Virus record (IMG/VR): IMGVR_UViG_3300009149_000020
Location: 1-64,000 of that record
DNA length: 64,000 bases
From: a virus
Direction: 5' to 3' (one strand)
Position 1 is the first letter of the stretch. Each line of letters starts with the position of its first letter. Made by a program: the position numbers and the translations under genes. The notes beneath the pieces are model-generated. The model made no database searches. It was not told the DNA's origin and worked only from the letters and a program-made list of their open reading frames with translations. Of the stretch, positions 1 to 9,006 are shown one piece after another.

Positions 1-1
1 T

Positions 2-466
2 AGACTGTTTAAAGCTGCTCAGATTGCTAAAGAAGTCAAAAAAGAATTAGCAACAACTATTTCGTTTAATTGCGTTTATGTTGATGAAAATAAACAGATG
101 GTTGTTAAGAGTGTTGATGCTATGTTGCTATCTGTGTATGCGCAGTATAAAGAATTATTCTTTAAAAGAATAGATGCCGAGTGTGATAAGATTAAAGACA
201 AGATTTCAGATTTAAAGTTAATAGCTGTAATAAGACCTGAGTTAAAAGACTACCTTACACTACCTAAAGCCTTTGATAAAATTCTGGATGAGCTTGCTGT
301 AAAAGTAAATAAAAATGTAGAAGATGTTAAAAGGGTTATGTCAAGCTATACAATTAAAACTCTATTGACCTGCAACACAGATATTACTCCATTAAAAGCA
401 CAATTAAAAACAGTTCAGGCACAAAAAACAGAAGCTGAGGTTTTAAAGCAATATGAAGGAATCTAA
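2..466 (+). CDS. Probable type II DNA topoisomerase subunit A-like, C-terminal part (5'-truncated)
   Basis: The frame is open from the window edge, so the true start lies upstream; about 154 residues are visible. The visible part is helical and charged. A segment around KELFFKRIDAECDKIKDKI is followed by 'LKLIAVIRPELKDYL', then a short domain ending in 'TIKTLLTCNTDITPLKAQL' and a coiled tail. This order resembles the end of the breakage-reunion domain of GyrA/ParC and T4 gp52, where a long helix pair is followed by a 'T..e...L..e...l' segment. No catalytic Tyr lies in the visible part, so the call is an inference from layout only. The stop overlaps the start of the next ankyrin gene by 14 bp. 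Confidence 0.45.
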   Translation, partial: RLFKAAQIAKEVKKELATTISFNCVYVDENKQMVVKSVDAMLLSVYAQYKELFFKRIDAECDKIKDKISDLKLIAVIRPELKDYLTLPKAFDKILDELAVKVNKNVEDVKRVMSSYTIKTLLTCNTDITPLKAQLKTVQAQKTEAEVLKQYEGI

Positions 467-869
467 ACTTGATGTGAAGTTGCGTGAAGCTATTACGGAA
501 GGGTCCGTGCCTAAAGCAAAGTTTTTGTTGATGGCAGGAGCTAATCCTAATCTAACACTTCACGGGGAGGCTGCTCTCATACGTTTAACAAAAGCATCCT
601 ACCCTTTTAAAGAATGTATTAAGTTATTTATTGACATAGGAGCAGATGTGAATGCAACATCTGTACACACAAACAAAACAGCACTCATGCTTAGTGCCAT
701 TTATCCTTCATATCCTGATATAATGGAATGGTTACTAAAAGCAGGGGCTGATCCTACCTTGAAAGATAACAAAGGTCACGATGTAGTTCACTTCATATCA
801 TTACACAATACTGATAAACAGCAAAAACTAATGCTCAGCCTTTTAAAACAGTATGGAGGTGCAGGTTGA
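453..869 (+). CDS. Ankyrin repeat protein, small
   Basis: 138 residues with about three ankyrin repeats. The signatures are 'KFLLMAGANPN', 'KLFIDIGADVN' and 'EWLLKAGADPT', each the second helix and turn of an ankyrin unit. It has no signal peptide or membrane segment. Ankyrin repeats bind proteins, and the partner is unknown. The 'KAKFLLMAGA' start and '..LLKQYGGAG' end recur in the next genes, so the first three ankyrin genes of the window look like local duplicates. It overlaps its upstream neighbour by 14 bp. Confidence 0.9.
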   Translation: MKESKLDVKLREAITEGSVPKAKFLLMAGANPNLTLHGEAALIRLTKASYPFKECIKLFIDIGADVNATSVHTNKTALMLSAIYPSYPDIMEWLLKAGADPTLKDNKGHDVVHFISLHNTDKQQKLMLSLLKQYGGAG

Positions 870-1168
870 ATGACCTTGACATAAAACTTGTTGAAGCTGT
901 TAGAACAAACAAGATTGACCAAGTTAAGTTTTACATCATGGCGGGAGCTAACATTAACTTTCAAGACAAAGAGCATGATGCACCTCTAATGTGGGCTGCT
1001 CATAATAACAATTACAAGATCACAAAGATGCTACTTGAAGCAGGAGCGAATGTACATGTTAGAACTCAAAGTGGTTATAGCGTTATCTTTTTTGTTCCTG
1101 CCTGGTGTCGTGAAGTGCGCAAGCTTTTAAAACAGTATGGTGCGGAGGTACATGGAGGTGCGTATTGA
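866..1168 (+). CDS. Ankyrin repeat protein, small, TTG start
   Basis: 100 residues with two clear ankyrin units ('KFYIMAGANINFQD', 'KMLLEAGANVHVR') and the tail 'RKLLKQYGAEV'. The start is TTG at 866, overlapping the previous TGA (TTGA) and placed just after GGAGGTG. No in-frame ATG is available nearby. It looks like a duplicate of the preceding gene, with the same N-terminal 'DIKLVEAV..' helix and the same LLKQYG end. Translational coupling is likely. Confidence 0.88.
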   Translation: MNDLDIKLVEAVRTNKIDQVKFYIMAGANINFQDKEHDAPLMWAAHNNNYKITKMLLEAGANVHVRTQSGYSVIFFVPAWCREVRKLLKQYGAEVHGGAY

Positions 1169-1593
1169 CTGAAGCCGAGAAGAAACATTGTGAAAAAGAA
1201 TTACGCATTGCAATGTTTAGATCGATCAAAGCAGGGTCCTTACCTCGTGTAAAGTTTTACTTAATGTCGGGGGTAAGCGTAAAAAATCCACCAGGTGATG
1301 GGTATACTGCACTAAAGATTGCAATTCGTGAAAATCGTCTTGATATTGTGAAAGTATTGGTAGAAGCAGGTGCTGATATCAACTATAGAAACAAACTAGG
1401 TAATTGCATTTTATTTGATGCAGTCTGTGAACCAGAAATACTAAAATATTTTATTGACAAAGGAGCAGATATATCAGTGAGAAATTGTGCTGGTACGTGT
1501 GCTTTCACTATTGCACGTATGACTGGTTGTACAGAATCTCAAATGTTATTGATGAGCTATGCAAGGCAACAAGGTTATTTTTCAGGAGTGTGA
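1165..1593 (+). CDS. Ankyrin repeat protein, small, TTG start
   Basis: 142 residues and the third ankyrin gene in a row. The repeats are marked by 'KFYLMSGVSV', 'VKVLVEAGADINYRN' and 'LKYFIDKGADISVRN'. As with the gene before it, a TTG codon overlapping the previous TGA serves as the start behind a GGAGGTG site. It is followed by the radical-SAM-like gene after 11 bp. The function beyond protein binding cannot be inferred. Confidence 0.88.
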   Translation: MTEAEKKHCEKELRIAMFRSIKAGSLPRVKFYLMSGVSVKNPPGDGYTALKIAIRENRLDIVKVLVEAGADINYRNKLGNCILFDAVCEPEILKYFIDKGADISVRNCAGTCAFTIARMTGCTESQMLLMSYARQQGYFSGV

Positions 1594-1604
1594 AAGGAGT
1601 AAGA

Positions 1605-2687
1605 ATGGATTGTAAAATATTGTACTTGCCTAATAAGGCTAAGCCCTTTTCTAAACATGTGGAATCAAGTAATTACAATTTTGATTTCTTTTATAAGAGT
1701 GGTCTTTTTCTTAGGTGGGGAAAGACTGAAGACGATGACCCATCATATTCTCCATTCGGGCCTGAGATACTTGATATAGAGATATCAACTATCTGTAATG
1801 GTATTAATGGGAAGCCCTGTACACATTGCTATAAATCAAACACAGGCAAAGGAAAGAATATGTCTTTTGATACATTCAAAACTATCTTTGACAAAATGCC
1901 TGAAACATTGACTCAGGTAGCATTTGGTATTGGAGATATTGATGCAAATCCTGATATGTGGGAAATGTTTAAGTATTGTAGGAGTAATCAGAATACTGTA
2001 GTTGTGCCTAATGTAACTATAAATGGCTGGAATCTAACAGATGAGGCAGCAGATAACTTTTCTTCCTTATGTGGAGCTGTTGCTGTCTCAAGATACCAAC
2101 CTAAAGATGTATGTTATGATGCTGTACAAAAACTAACAGATAAAGGGATGACGCAGGTTAACATACATATGCTACTGTCACAGGAAACATTAGACCAGTG
2201 TTATGAAACAGTATATGATATGAAAATGGACGCTAGGCTACGAAGAGCAAATGCTGTAGTATTTTTGTATCTTAAGCCTAAAGGAATCAGAAATAAGTTT
2301 ACTATGCTACATGGTGCTAGTCATTATGAAAAACTTATTTCGTATTGTTTTAATAACAAGGTTAAGTTTGGGTTTGACTCTTGTTCAGCTCCTACATTTT
2401 TACGAGCAGTAGAACATAGGTCAAATTTTTCTGAACTTGAAATGATGGCAGAGTCCTGTGAAAGTTCTTGTTTCAGCAGCTATATTAATGTGGATGGACG
2501 ATACTTTCATTGTTCTTTTACAGAAGGGGAGCAAGGTTGGAAAGGAATTGACGTAGTCAACTGTAAAGACTTCTTAAAAGATGTATGGTATGGTGATGAG
2601 ACCATAAGATTTAGAGATAGTTTGATTACACAAAATCATGCAATTAGTAACTCATGCAGAGAATGTCCAATATTTGATTTACGGTGA
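1605..2687 (+). CDS. Radical SAM-like enzyme
   Basis: 360 residues from ATG 1605, which follows AAAGGAGT; the frame is open further upstream but lacks a better start. Cys64, Cys72 and Cys75 form a C-x7-C-x2-C cluster (...STIC then PCTHCYKSN), a spaced variant of the radical SAM CX3CX2C 4Fe-4S motif. It is followed by 'KNMSFDTFKTIFDKMP' and 'TQVAFGIGDID', which fit the partial TIM barrel. Seven or so cysteines near residues 285-354 (CESSC, YFHC, NCKDF, SCREC) resemble a SPASM-like auxiliary cluster region. The two downstream genes on either side of 3113-3508 encode SNSSS-start proteins, possible substrates. Radical SAM identity is well supported; the substrate is inference. Confidence 0.8.
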   Translation: MDCKILYLPNKAKPFSKHVESSNYNFDFFYKSGLFLRWGKTEDDDPSYSPFGPEILDIEISTICNGINGKPCTHCYKSNTGKGKNMSFDTFKTIFDKMPETLTQVAFGIGDIDANPDMWEMFKYCRSNQNTVVVPNVTINGWNLTDEAADNFSSLCGAVAVSRYQPKDVCYDAVQKLTDKGMTQVNIHMLLSQETLDQCYETVYDMKMDARLRRANAVVFLYLKPKGIRNKFTMLHGASHYEKLISYCFNNKVKFGFDSCSAPTFLRAVEHRSNFSELEMMAESCESSCFSSYINVDGRYFHCSFTEGEQGWKGIDVVNCKDFLKDVWYGDETIRFRDSLITQNHAISNSCRECPIFDLR

Positions 2688-2708
2688 ACTTTATTTTTAG
2701 GAGAATTT

Positions 2709-3098
2709 ATGAAGATTAGACACGGTTTTGTTAGCAATTCATCTTCGACTGCTTTTATTGTTTGTAGGAATGAGTTAACAAGAGCACAGGAAGATTTATT
2801 GTTAGGATGTACACCTGCATTAGAAGAAGGCTGGAAAATAGGTATTGTAAACGACCACATAATCGGTTATGTTGATATGGATAATTTTGAGATTGAAGAT
2901 GTTTTGTTAGTATTAGAAATACATAGTGCTCGTATTTGTAGCTACCCCGATTTTCTTGATTATGCAGGATTGGAGAAACTTGTTAGATTAGGAAAAGTTT
3001 CTGAGTTTAATGGTCTTTACGGAGTGTGGGACCCAAGCAATAACTTTATTGCAGAAAGGGTGCCTGGCAAGAAATCACGCAAGTCAGCAAAAAGGTGA
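2709..3098 (+). CDS. SNSSS-start protein 1
   Basis: 129 residues. The N-terminus MKIRHGFVSNSSSTAFIV closely matches those of the genes at 3519 and 53024, while the rest of each protein differs. Conservation limited to the first ~18 residues suggests a recognition or processing signal rather than a shared fold. It lies 21 bp downstream of the radical-SAM-like gene with a 'TTTTAGGAGAATTT' ribosome site. The C-terminal end is basic (GKKSRKSAKR). No known catalytic motif is seen. Confidence 0.85.
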   Translation: MKIRHGFVSNSSSTAFIVCRNELTRAQEDLLLGCTPALEEGWKIGIVNDHIIGYVDMDNFEIEDVLLVLEIHSARICSYPDFLDYAGLEKLVRLGKVSEFNGLYGVWDPSNNFIAERVPGKKSRKSAKR

Positions 3099-3112
3099 GC
3101 GTAGGAGGATTT

Positions 3113-3508
3113 ATGGAAAATGATCCGCATATACTTATACAAAGCATTGAAGAAGAAATAACTAATGAAATTCAGCAAGCATCTTTTGGCATATCACTAA
3201 TGCCAGATAACCAACTTAAGGAACTTGCTAAGGATATAGTTGCCGGTAGAGTATTTACAGATAGGCAGGTAAGAAAAAGTGATGTTAGCATGTTATCTAG
3301 TATCTTTATGGTATTAGTATTTATGCAAGGCAATACCTCTTTAGTTTTGTCTGATGCAGGGCTGCTTTATGAATATTTGGATAAGGCTGGCCCTAGATGT
3401 GTCAATGGCTACCCTACATTCATGTCAGTAAGATATGTTCATAAGCATGATATACCTAGACTCTTCGAGACATGTGATAAAGTGCAACAAGCACTAGCTT
3501 CTATTTAA
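3113..3508 (+). CDS. Hypothetical protein between the SNSSS genes
   Basis: 131 residues from ATG 3113, chosen because GGAGGA lies five bases upstream; a GTG at 3095 in the same frame would place this site inside the gene. It is helical, with an acidic start (MENDPHILIQSIEEEI) and 'MLSSIFMVLVFMQGN', a hydrophobic stretch too short and mixed to call a membrane segment. No recognisable domain. It sits between two SNSSS-start genes and may belong to the same unit. Confidence 0.8.
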   Translation: MENDPHILIQSIEEEITNEIQQASFGISLMPDNQLKELAKDIVAGRVFTDRQVRKSDVSMLSSIFMVLVFMQGNTSLVLSDAGLLYEYLDKAGPRCVNGYPTFMSVRYVHKHDIPRLFETCDKVQQALASI

Positions 3509-3518
3509 GGAGGAACTA

Positions 3519-4067
3519 ATGAAAGTTAGACGAGGCTTTGTTAGCAATTCCAGTTCAAGCAGTTTTATAATGGCCTTCTCTGAGAAGATACCTGAAACTG
3601 TTGAGGAATTACATTCAATATTATTTTGGGACAATGTAACAGGAGTTATTACTTCTACCTATTCAGAGTCAGTTGTTAGCACACACTTGCTTGCTACACG
3701 TATTTTTGAGAAAATTAAGAAAGAAGGTACATCTAACAAAGCAGAGATTATTGAAAAACTTGCATGGTCTGATCAAACTCGCGCACTACAAGCGGAGTAC
3801 TTTGCTTTACATGAAAATTATAAAGATGATACAAAGGCTTATAAACAAGCACAGTCTTTGTTAGATCAGCAAATGACTGAAGCAGCTGAAAGAATTTATA
3901 AGTATGTTTTATGTAAAGGCAGTGGGTATGATCACGTTCCTCCCTCAAACGTTGTAATGGTTGAATTCGAAGACAATGGTCTTTCCATAGATGCTATTAT
4001 TGAGCATAGCGCTATTATTAACGATGATGGTTATAGACTTACTGTTGTTACGGTTAATAATCATTAA
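3519..4067 (+). CDS. SNSSS-start protein 2
   Basis: 182 residues. It opens with MKVRRGFVSNSSSSSFIMAF, the most Ser-rich version of the shared N-terminal motif. The remainder is a helical, mildly acidic domain with no known motif. It shares no obvious similarity with SNSSS protein 1 beyond the start. It is preceded by AAGGAGGAACTA. It may be a target of the radical-SAM-like enzyme encoded 0.8 kb upstream; this is inference from position only. Confidence 0.85.
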   Translation: MKVRRGFVSNSSSSSFIMAFSEKIPETVEELHSILFWDNVTGVITSTYSESVVSTHLLATRIFEKIKKEGTSNKAEIIEKLAWSDQTRALQAEYFALHENYKDDTKAYKQAQSLLDQQMTEAAERIYKYVLCKGSGYDHVPPSNVVMVEFEDNGLSIDAIIEHSAIINDDGYRLTVVTVNNH

Positions 4068-4076
4068 GGAGTATTT

Positions 4077-4895
4077 ATGTCTAAATTGGTGAAATTTAAA
4101 ACAGGTGTAACATCCTACGAAATAAACAAAAAGTCTGATCCAGCCTTGTCCATTCTTCATCATATTAGTACAGGTTGGAAGAATTATACTGGCGATAGTA
4201 CTACTTCTACGCTTGTTACAAAGTTTTATATAGCAATGGCTCCTACTCCTGATATAACTTTGTTAGACGAGCAAGCAGATCGCTACTTGTACTATCGTAG
4301 AGGTAAATGGTCTGATCCAGCGGCTGCACACGACCCAGAATCATTAATCAGACAGACCTACCATACGTTATTAGGAGTGGCTACGCAAAATGTTAAACTG
4401 GATGCTGACCAAACTATTAGATATTTATATTATGAAAAGACACATGATCCAGATGCCAAAAAAGATATTGACCAAACTATAAGGTATAGATACTATGAGC
4501 TTTATCCTACCGATCCTGCTGCTAAAGACGATAGTCTTATGCATGCAAGACTCAACTACTATAGAAGTACACTATGGAAAGATAGTGACTGGTGTAAGGA
4601 TAAGACATTGCAAGTAGTTATTTCTGGATTGTATGAATCTTTAGAATTGCAGGTAGACGAAGAGGTGCTCAATGCTTTATTTACAACAGTAGGAGGAATG
4701 GACTTATACAACTTTAGTTATCACACCTTTTTCGTGTTTAAGGATGCTATCATTATCGAAAGACTTGCACAGTTAGTAAAAGAAGTAACTCCCGGGTTAT
4801 TCGGAAGGATGCTTTTAAATATTAAAGATTCTAACAAGAGACAAAAGTTTATGGAGTTTATGAAAAATCTTGGAGTAGTGGAGGAGCCGTGTTAA
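4077..4895 (+). CDS. YY/W repeat family protein
   Basis: 272 residues. From about residue 65 to 170 there are tandem units of ~20-25 residues built on 'IRYLYYE....DPDAKKDID', with a Tyr-Tyr pair, an acidic 'DxDAxxD' turn and a Trp in some copies. The last unit passes into the family core 'LWKDSDWCKD..LQVVISGLY'. The C-terminal segment 'PGLFGRMLLNIKDSNKRQKFMEFM' matches the tail seen in other members and in several ankyrin proteins here. It has no signal peptide. Function is unknown; it is probably an all-helical protein-binding solenoid. It overlaps the next gene by 7 bp. Confidence 0.88.
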   Translation: MSKLVKFKTGVTSYEINKKSDPALSILHHISTGWKNYTGDSTTSTLVTKFYIAMAPTPDITLLDEQADRYLYYRRGKWSDPAAAHDPESLIRQTYHTLLGVATQNVKLDADQTIRYLYYEKTHDPDAKKDIDQTIRYRYYELYPTDPAAKDDSLMHARLNYYRSTLWKDSDWCKDKTLQVVISGLYESLELQVDEEVLNALFTTVGGMDLYNFSYHTFFVFKDAIIIERLAQLVKEVTPGLFGRMLLNIKDSNKRQKFMEFMKNLGVVEEPC

Positions 4896-6565
4896 AATAT
4901 ATTAGTTCAAAGCAACTTACTCGAACTTGTTCTACAGTAAAAGTTGAATTAACTTTTCATAGCAAGAAAGATTCATTATCGGATGCATGGTATGAATTTC
5001 AAAAGAATAATTTTATCAAAAAGCGAGTAGACCTTGTAGCTACGAAATTGGATGTTCACTACGAGGACATAGTTATTAATGGAGAGGATGACGTTAATGA
5101 TGTAGTAACTGTTATTTTTCATGTGTATGACTTTCCATCCGGCTTTTATGTTGATACGGATAATGTGCTCATTAATAGTCGAAATATAATTACATCCATT
5201 TCATTTGTGGTAAAGGCACTTCTTCCTATTGAGGAAGGTGAGGAAGGTGGAGCAACTTTAAGTGATGCAGAAATAGATCAGAAAGCTCTTGGTTTGTTGT
5301 TGAGAGGTAAATCAGGAGAAACGCAGGCAATCACTTTATTTTGTTTAGGTAAAACAGTCAAGGATCTTCCTAAAGAAATGAGGTCAGACATTGATTATTG
5401 TCTTCCTAACAAGTACAAGGAAGTTGTCGGGAACTCTGCTAGCAATAGTTACGGTAAACAGTTAAGTGCTATTCGTGCTAAGTTTGTAGATGTTTTGGAT
5501 AAACGCACGTTGTGGGAAAAGGAGAAGAAAGAACCTAAAGACATTTTTGTTGAACCAGATTATTCAGCATCCTTACTTACTATATCTTTCTTGCTTACTA
5601 AAGATTCTTTATCCAAAAGTGAGCTAAGTTATCTAGGACAGATACTAAGTAAGTCCACAAAAGTAGACTACTATAGAGTCTTTATAGTGCATTCACAAAT
5701 ATTTAAAGTTATTGTTCAATATAGCGTGTATGAAGACCCTGACCTTTTAGCACAGTTTTTATGTTGTAAAGAAGTGTTTGATTACTGCATTAAACAAGGA
5801 CATGCTGGCCTTAATACAGCTGTTCTTGCACACCCTTCTCTTATGGCCAAGAAGACTAACATTTACAATGTTCTTGTTAGAAAATCTTGCTTTGTAGACT
5901 TAGACTACAGTACTTGTATTTCTATGTTAGAAGGCTTAATAACTGAGGAGACTTTTCTTGATACAGAAAGTGTAAAAAAAGTTTTTAGACTTTTTGCGCA
6001 GGTGATGTGGCCTAGTGAATATGAAGTAATATATCGTAAAGCACCTGAGTTACTGTTTATGTTCATTTGTGATAGAGTATCAAAAGGGGATTTTTCTTTT
6101 TGCAATGAGTTGACAGTTTCTCTTGTAGAAGATGCTTATGGTGCAGATCTTCACTCGCTTACTGATAGGAAGTCAAAGTTAATGACCCAGTCATTCCAAG
6201 AACAGGGTATGCTTTATCTAAGCTATCTTCTTGCAGCATGTCTTGACGATAGTAATCAAAAGCATATAGAAAATAATCAAGTTCTTACCGCATTGGGTAA
6301 CGTGCTTACTGATGCTACGAATTTGTACGATTGTTTTGCTATCTCTTGTGTTTTTGGGAAAATTGTACAAAACATGTTACACATCAGTGAACACTTTTTC
6401 CAGGCTTTAGTTTTAAGAAAACCTGAGTTACTGGAAGTTTATAAAACAACGGATGTAAGGGCTGACTTACGTGATAGAAGCTCGTGTGCAGATATTATAT
6501 TCAAGCTTGCTGAAAGAAAGAAGTTGGTAGCAGTAGAGACTTCAGAGGAGGGCAATTGTGCTTAA
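4889..6565 (+). CDS. Large hypothetical protein, GTG start
   Basis: 558 residues beginning at GTG 4889 directly behind GGAGGAG. An N-terminal beta-rich part (to about residue 110) is followed by a long, probably alpha-helical region that looks like degenerate repeats (e.g. 'FDYCIKQGHAGLNTAVLAHPSL'). No enzymatic motif is visible. The next gene has the same start (GTG, MLK), a similar order of beta then helical parts and comparable length, so the two may be diverged paralogs; by-eye similarity is weak. Confidence 0.85.
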   Translation: MLKYISSKQLTRTCSTVKVELTFHSKKDSLSDAWYEFQKNNFIKKRVDLVATKLDVHYEDIVINGEDDVNDVVTVIFHVYDFPSGFYVDTDNVLINSRNIITSISFVVKALLPIEEGEEGGATLSDAEIDQKALGLLLRGKSGETQAITLFCLGKTVKDLPKEMRSDIDYCLPNKYKEVVGNSASNSYGKQLSAIRAKFVDVLDKRTLWEKEKKEPKDIFVEPDYSASLLTISFLLTKDSLSKSELSYLGQILSKSTKVDYYRVFIVHSQIFKVIVQYSVYEDPDLLAQFLCCKEVFDYCIKQGHAGLNTAVLAHPSLMAKKTNIYNVLVRKSCFVDLDYSTCISMLEGLITEETFLDTESVKKVFRLFAQVMWPSEYEVIYRKAPELLFMFICDRVSKGDFSFCNELTVSLVEDAYGADLHSLTDRKSKLMTQSFQEQGMLYLSYLLAACLDDSNQKHIENNQVLTALGNVLTDATNLYDCFAISCVFGKIVQNMLHISEHFFQALVLRKPELLEVYKTTDVRADLRDRSSCADIIFKLAERKKLVAVETSEEGNCA

Positions 6566-8015
6566 GATCAAAGGAATAATTCAAAACCCCGTAGAAGCTT
6601 GGTGGATTAACTTTATGAACGAATTATTGGAGTCTAAGCTTCTTTCCCCTAAAGTAGTATTTAATGAGATAAGTGTACCTATTGTAAAGCTTGAAATACT
6701 TAATAACATTATTCTAATCATAACTGTTCCAGAAACAGAAGGGATGGCCGATCTTTATTATCCATTGTTTGTTCTTTCCATGGAGGACGGAGGAGAATTA
6801 AAATCAGTTGAAATTTTAGGTAACTTTCCTCTTATGCGTAAAGGAGAAGATGCGCCTGCAGACTTTATGTTAGATACAAGACGTGACGTGTTTCTTGCTA
6901 CAGGGGCTACTATAGCACGTAGCCATGAAAACCGGAGTATGAAAAAGGGAGTATCGCTGAGCACGTTCCTTCTTGCAAAAGATGCAAAGCTTTCGGGTGC
7001 AGCAGAGGAGTTCTGTACCTATTTTGGCAATCAGGTAACTTATAGTGATAGACGTCATATATTTCCTGCTCTTCATGCAATAGCTCCTATACTTCTTGCA
7101 AGAAAAGATAAGGAAAATACGAGTAAACATTTAATAGCTTTCTGCCTAAGAGCTACTGAACAATTAAGTTACTATGCTCCTTTGGCAGATTACCAGTCGC
7201 ACGTATGGGAGTTTGTTTACTACTTATACAAGCAACTAGGCGAGCCTATTGAAATGTATCCATATTTAGTAGCACATCCTATGTTTAAGTCAATTATTGA
7301 AAAGAGATCGACAGAATTAGACTTCTTTTCTTACTGTGACAAGGCTTGGCGTCAGATTGAAATAGACTATCAGGAACATCTCTTTTTTGCAGACGGGTTG
7401 GAAAGCTTAACACCGTTTGTAAGTGAGTCGTGCAGGCTGTATCCTTTTAAGTTGTTCTGGGGAGAAGCACAGAGGTATAGCCTTGATAATAGACAAGATA
7501 TGGACAATAAGGTTTCTCCTACAGACGATTATCACACAATGTTGAGTATTTATGTAAACGAGTTACTTAAAGCAACCGTTACAGTTGAAAAGTTAGAATC
7601 ACTAGCGCCACTATATCCTTATATGCTTGACAAAAAGTTAGAAACACTGGCACCTTTTTCTTCCATGCTAGTTAAGTTATTCTTAGGCGAAGTAGACGAA
7701 TTAACAAATGAGGAGGTTGCTGAATTTTCTAGGATGGCAGGAGAGGGTACAACAATTGAAAGTCTTAAACCGAGTCAATTAATTGTTACAGGCTTATTCT
7801 CTCAGAATACAGAAAGGTTAGGTTTATTTCTTTTCAGAACAACGAATACTCCTTTAAAGAAAATGTTAACGTTGTTGATGAAGAGAAAACAAAACTATAC
7901 GAAGAAGTTAGTTGACTGCAGACAGCAAGTTATTAAACAAGTTGAAAAAGCAAAAGCAGCTCAACAAAAGAAAATAAGTGAGGTTTACTGCGAAAAAGAA
8001 GTAGCAAACGTTTAA
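6558..8015 (+). CDS. Large hypothetical protein, GTG start
   Basis: 485 residues from GTG 6558, overlapping the previous stop by 8 bp behind GGAGGG. After a beta-rich N-terminus ('PIVKLEILNNIILIITVPE') the protein is mainly helical. It ends in a Lys/Gln-rich tail ('VEKAKAAQQKKISEVYCEKEV') likely to form a short coiled coil. Residues 340-375 hold two similar phrases, 'EKLESLAPLYPYMLDKK' and 'KLETLAPFSSMLVK', suggesting internal repetition. No known domain recognised. Confidence 0.85.
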   Translation: MLKIKGIIQNPVEAWWINFMNELLESKLLSPKVVFNEISVPIVKLEILNNIILIITVPETEGMADLYYPLFVLSMEDGGELKSVEILGNFPLMRKGEDAPADFMLDTRRDVFLATGATIARSHENRSMKKGVSLSTFLLAKDAKLSGAAEEFCTYFGNQVTYSDRRHIFPALHAIAPILLARKDKENTSKHLIAFCLRATEQLSYYAPLADYQSHVWEFVYYLYKQLGEPIEMYPYLVAHPMFKSIIEKRSTELDFFSYCDKAWRQIEIDYQEHLFFADGLESLTPFVSESCRLYPFKLFWGEAQRYSLDNRQDMDNKVSPTDDYHTMLSIYVNELLKATVTVEKLESLAPLYPYMLDKKLETLAPFSSMLVKLFLGEVDELTNEEVAEFSRMAGEGTTIESLKPSQLIVTGLFSQNTERLGLFLFRTTNTPLKKMLTLLMKRKQNYTKKLVDCRQQVIKQVEKAKAAQQKKISEVYCEKEVANV

Positions 8016-8030
8016 AGTGAGGTGATAGCA

Positions 8031-8606
8031 ATGGCTAGGAAAGATCGTATTAACATTATCCCTTGTTCATGTGTTGATTATACACATACAATGTTAGCAT
8101 TGTATTATGATGCCGAAGATAATTTAATTTATGTATCAGCTTTTCTTGATAATTATAAAACATTTTATCAGCGAGCATTGGATGCTATCAAATACATTAA
8201 AGGAAAGCAAGCTAAATGGTACTGGCATTCGTGGAATCTAGACAATGACTCGGGATACAAAAAAGATATTCTTGCTATGGTAAGCAAGATAGATGAAAAC
8301 AAAGAAAGCACCTATTCTGACAATTACACATTTTATGCAAATGAGCTTACACTCACTTTGTCCAATGAGGAGCTTCTTCTTACGTTTGAGTATGATGGAG
8401 AATTTAATGATGTGCATGCAACTGTATTTCTCAGGCCGAGTAGAAGTATCTTTACAAGAATTAAAAGGGGGTTAAAGTATCTTTTGTGCAACGATGGATT
8501 TGGGAAGTGGGCTGAGTTTCAGCTAACAAATAAACACAAACTCCCTTTTATTGGAGTAATATCACTAATAATGGATGAATCATTTAAAAAACAAGGAGAT
8601 AACTAA
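8031..8606 (+). CDS. Hypothetical protein
   Basis: 191 residues from ATG 8031, preferred over an in-frame ATG at 8022 because GAGGTGAT lies six bases upstream. It opens with 'RKDRINIIPCSCVDYTHTM' and alternates short strands and helices, with several aromatic residues ('KQAKWYWHSWNLDND'). No catalytic motif is recognised. Its TAA overlaps the next ATG. Confidence 0.82.
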   Translation: MARKDRINIIPCSCVDYTHTMLALYYDAEDNLIYVSAFLDNYKTFYQRALDAIKYIKGKQAKWYWHSWNLDNDSGYKKDILAMVSKIDENKESTYSDNYTFYANELTLTLSNEELLLTFEYDGEFNDVHATVFLRPSRSIFTRIKRGLKYLLCNDGFGKWAEFQLTNKHKLPFIGVISLIMDESFKKQGDN

Positions 8607-8941
8607 TGAACATGTTTCCAGGAAAGAAAGAAGAAGTTGTGAAGGGAATCAAAGCTGCAGTCCTGCGACCATTTAATTCTTGTAGTGAAGAAGAGCTTGA
8701 CGAATTTTTGAATAATAATCAAGAGGTACTTGCAGAAGCTGTAGATGAATTCTACCAGGAAAACAAAGAAGCACCATTACATGTTTTATTTACAGGAGAA
8801 CTTGCTAAAGACTGTGCTGTAATGGAATTACAGTGCATATCTTCCATATGGGAACGACTAGAGAAAAAGGTTCCTACTCTCAACGGCCAGGTAGTAAAAC
8901 TTCTAGATTCTAAGAAAGACGAAGAAGCAACAGTTCATTAA
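8606..8941 (+). CDS. Small acidic hypothetical protein
   Basis: 111 residues, strongly acidic ('CSEEELDEFLNNNQEVLAEAVDEFYQ'), probably helical. Its start overlaps the previous TAA. It is the last gene before an intrinsic terminator at 8953-8986, so it closes a transcription unit. No domain recognised. Confidence 0.8.
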   Translation: MNMFPGKKEEVVKGIKAAVLRPFNSCSEEELDEFLNNNQEVLAEAVDEFYQENKEAPLHVLFTGELAKDCAVMELQCISSIWERLEKKVPTLNGQVVKLLDSKKDEEATVH

Positions 8942-8952
8942 GTAACATAATG

Positions 8953-8986
8953 GGGATAGGACATTTAATAATCCTATCCCTTTTTT
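8953..8986 (+). terminator. Intrinsic terminator
   Basis: The nine-base arms GGGATAGGA and TCCTATCCC are perfectly complementary around a short A/T loop, and six T residues follow. It sits 11 bp after the stop at 8941. The next ribosome binding site begins only about 10 bp after the T run, leaving no room for a promoter in between. Confidence 0.9.
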
Positions 8987-9006
8987 CACGTTTAAAGGAG
9001 GGCGGC

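Noticed and set aside
1485-1604. Upstream extension of the radical-SAM-like gene into the preceding ankyrin gene
   Set aside because: The extension overlaps an ankyrin gene by over 100 bp, and the ATG at 1605 has a good ribosome site.
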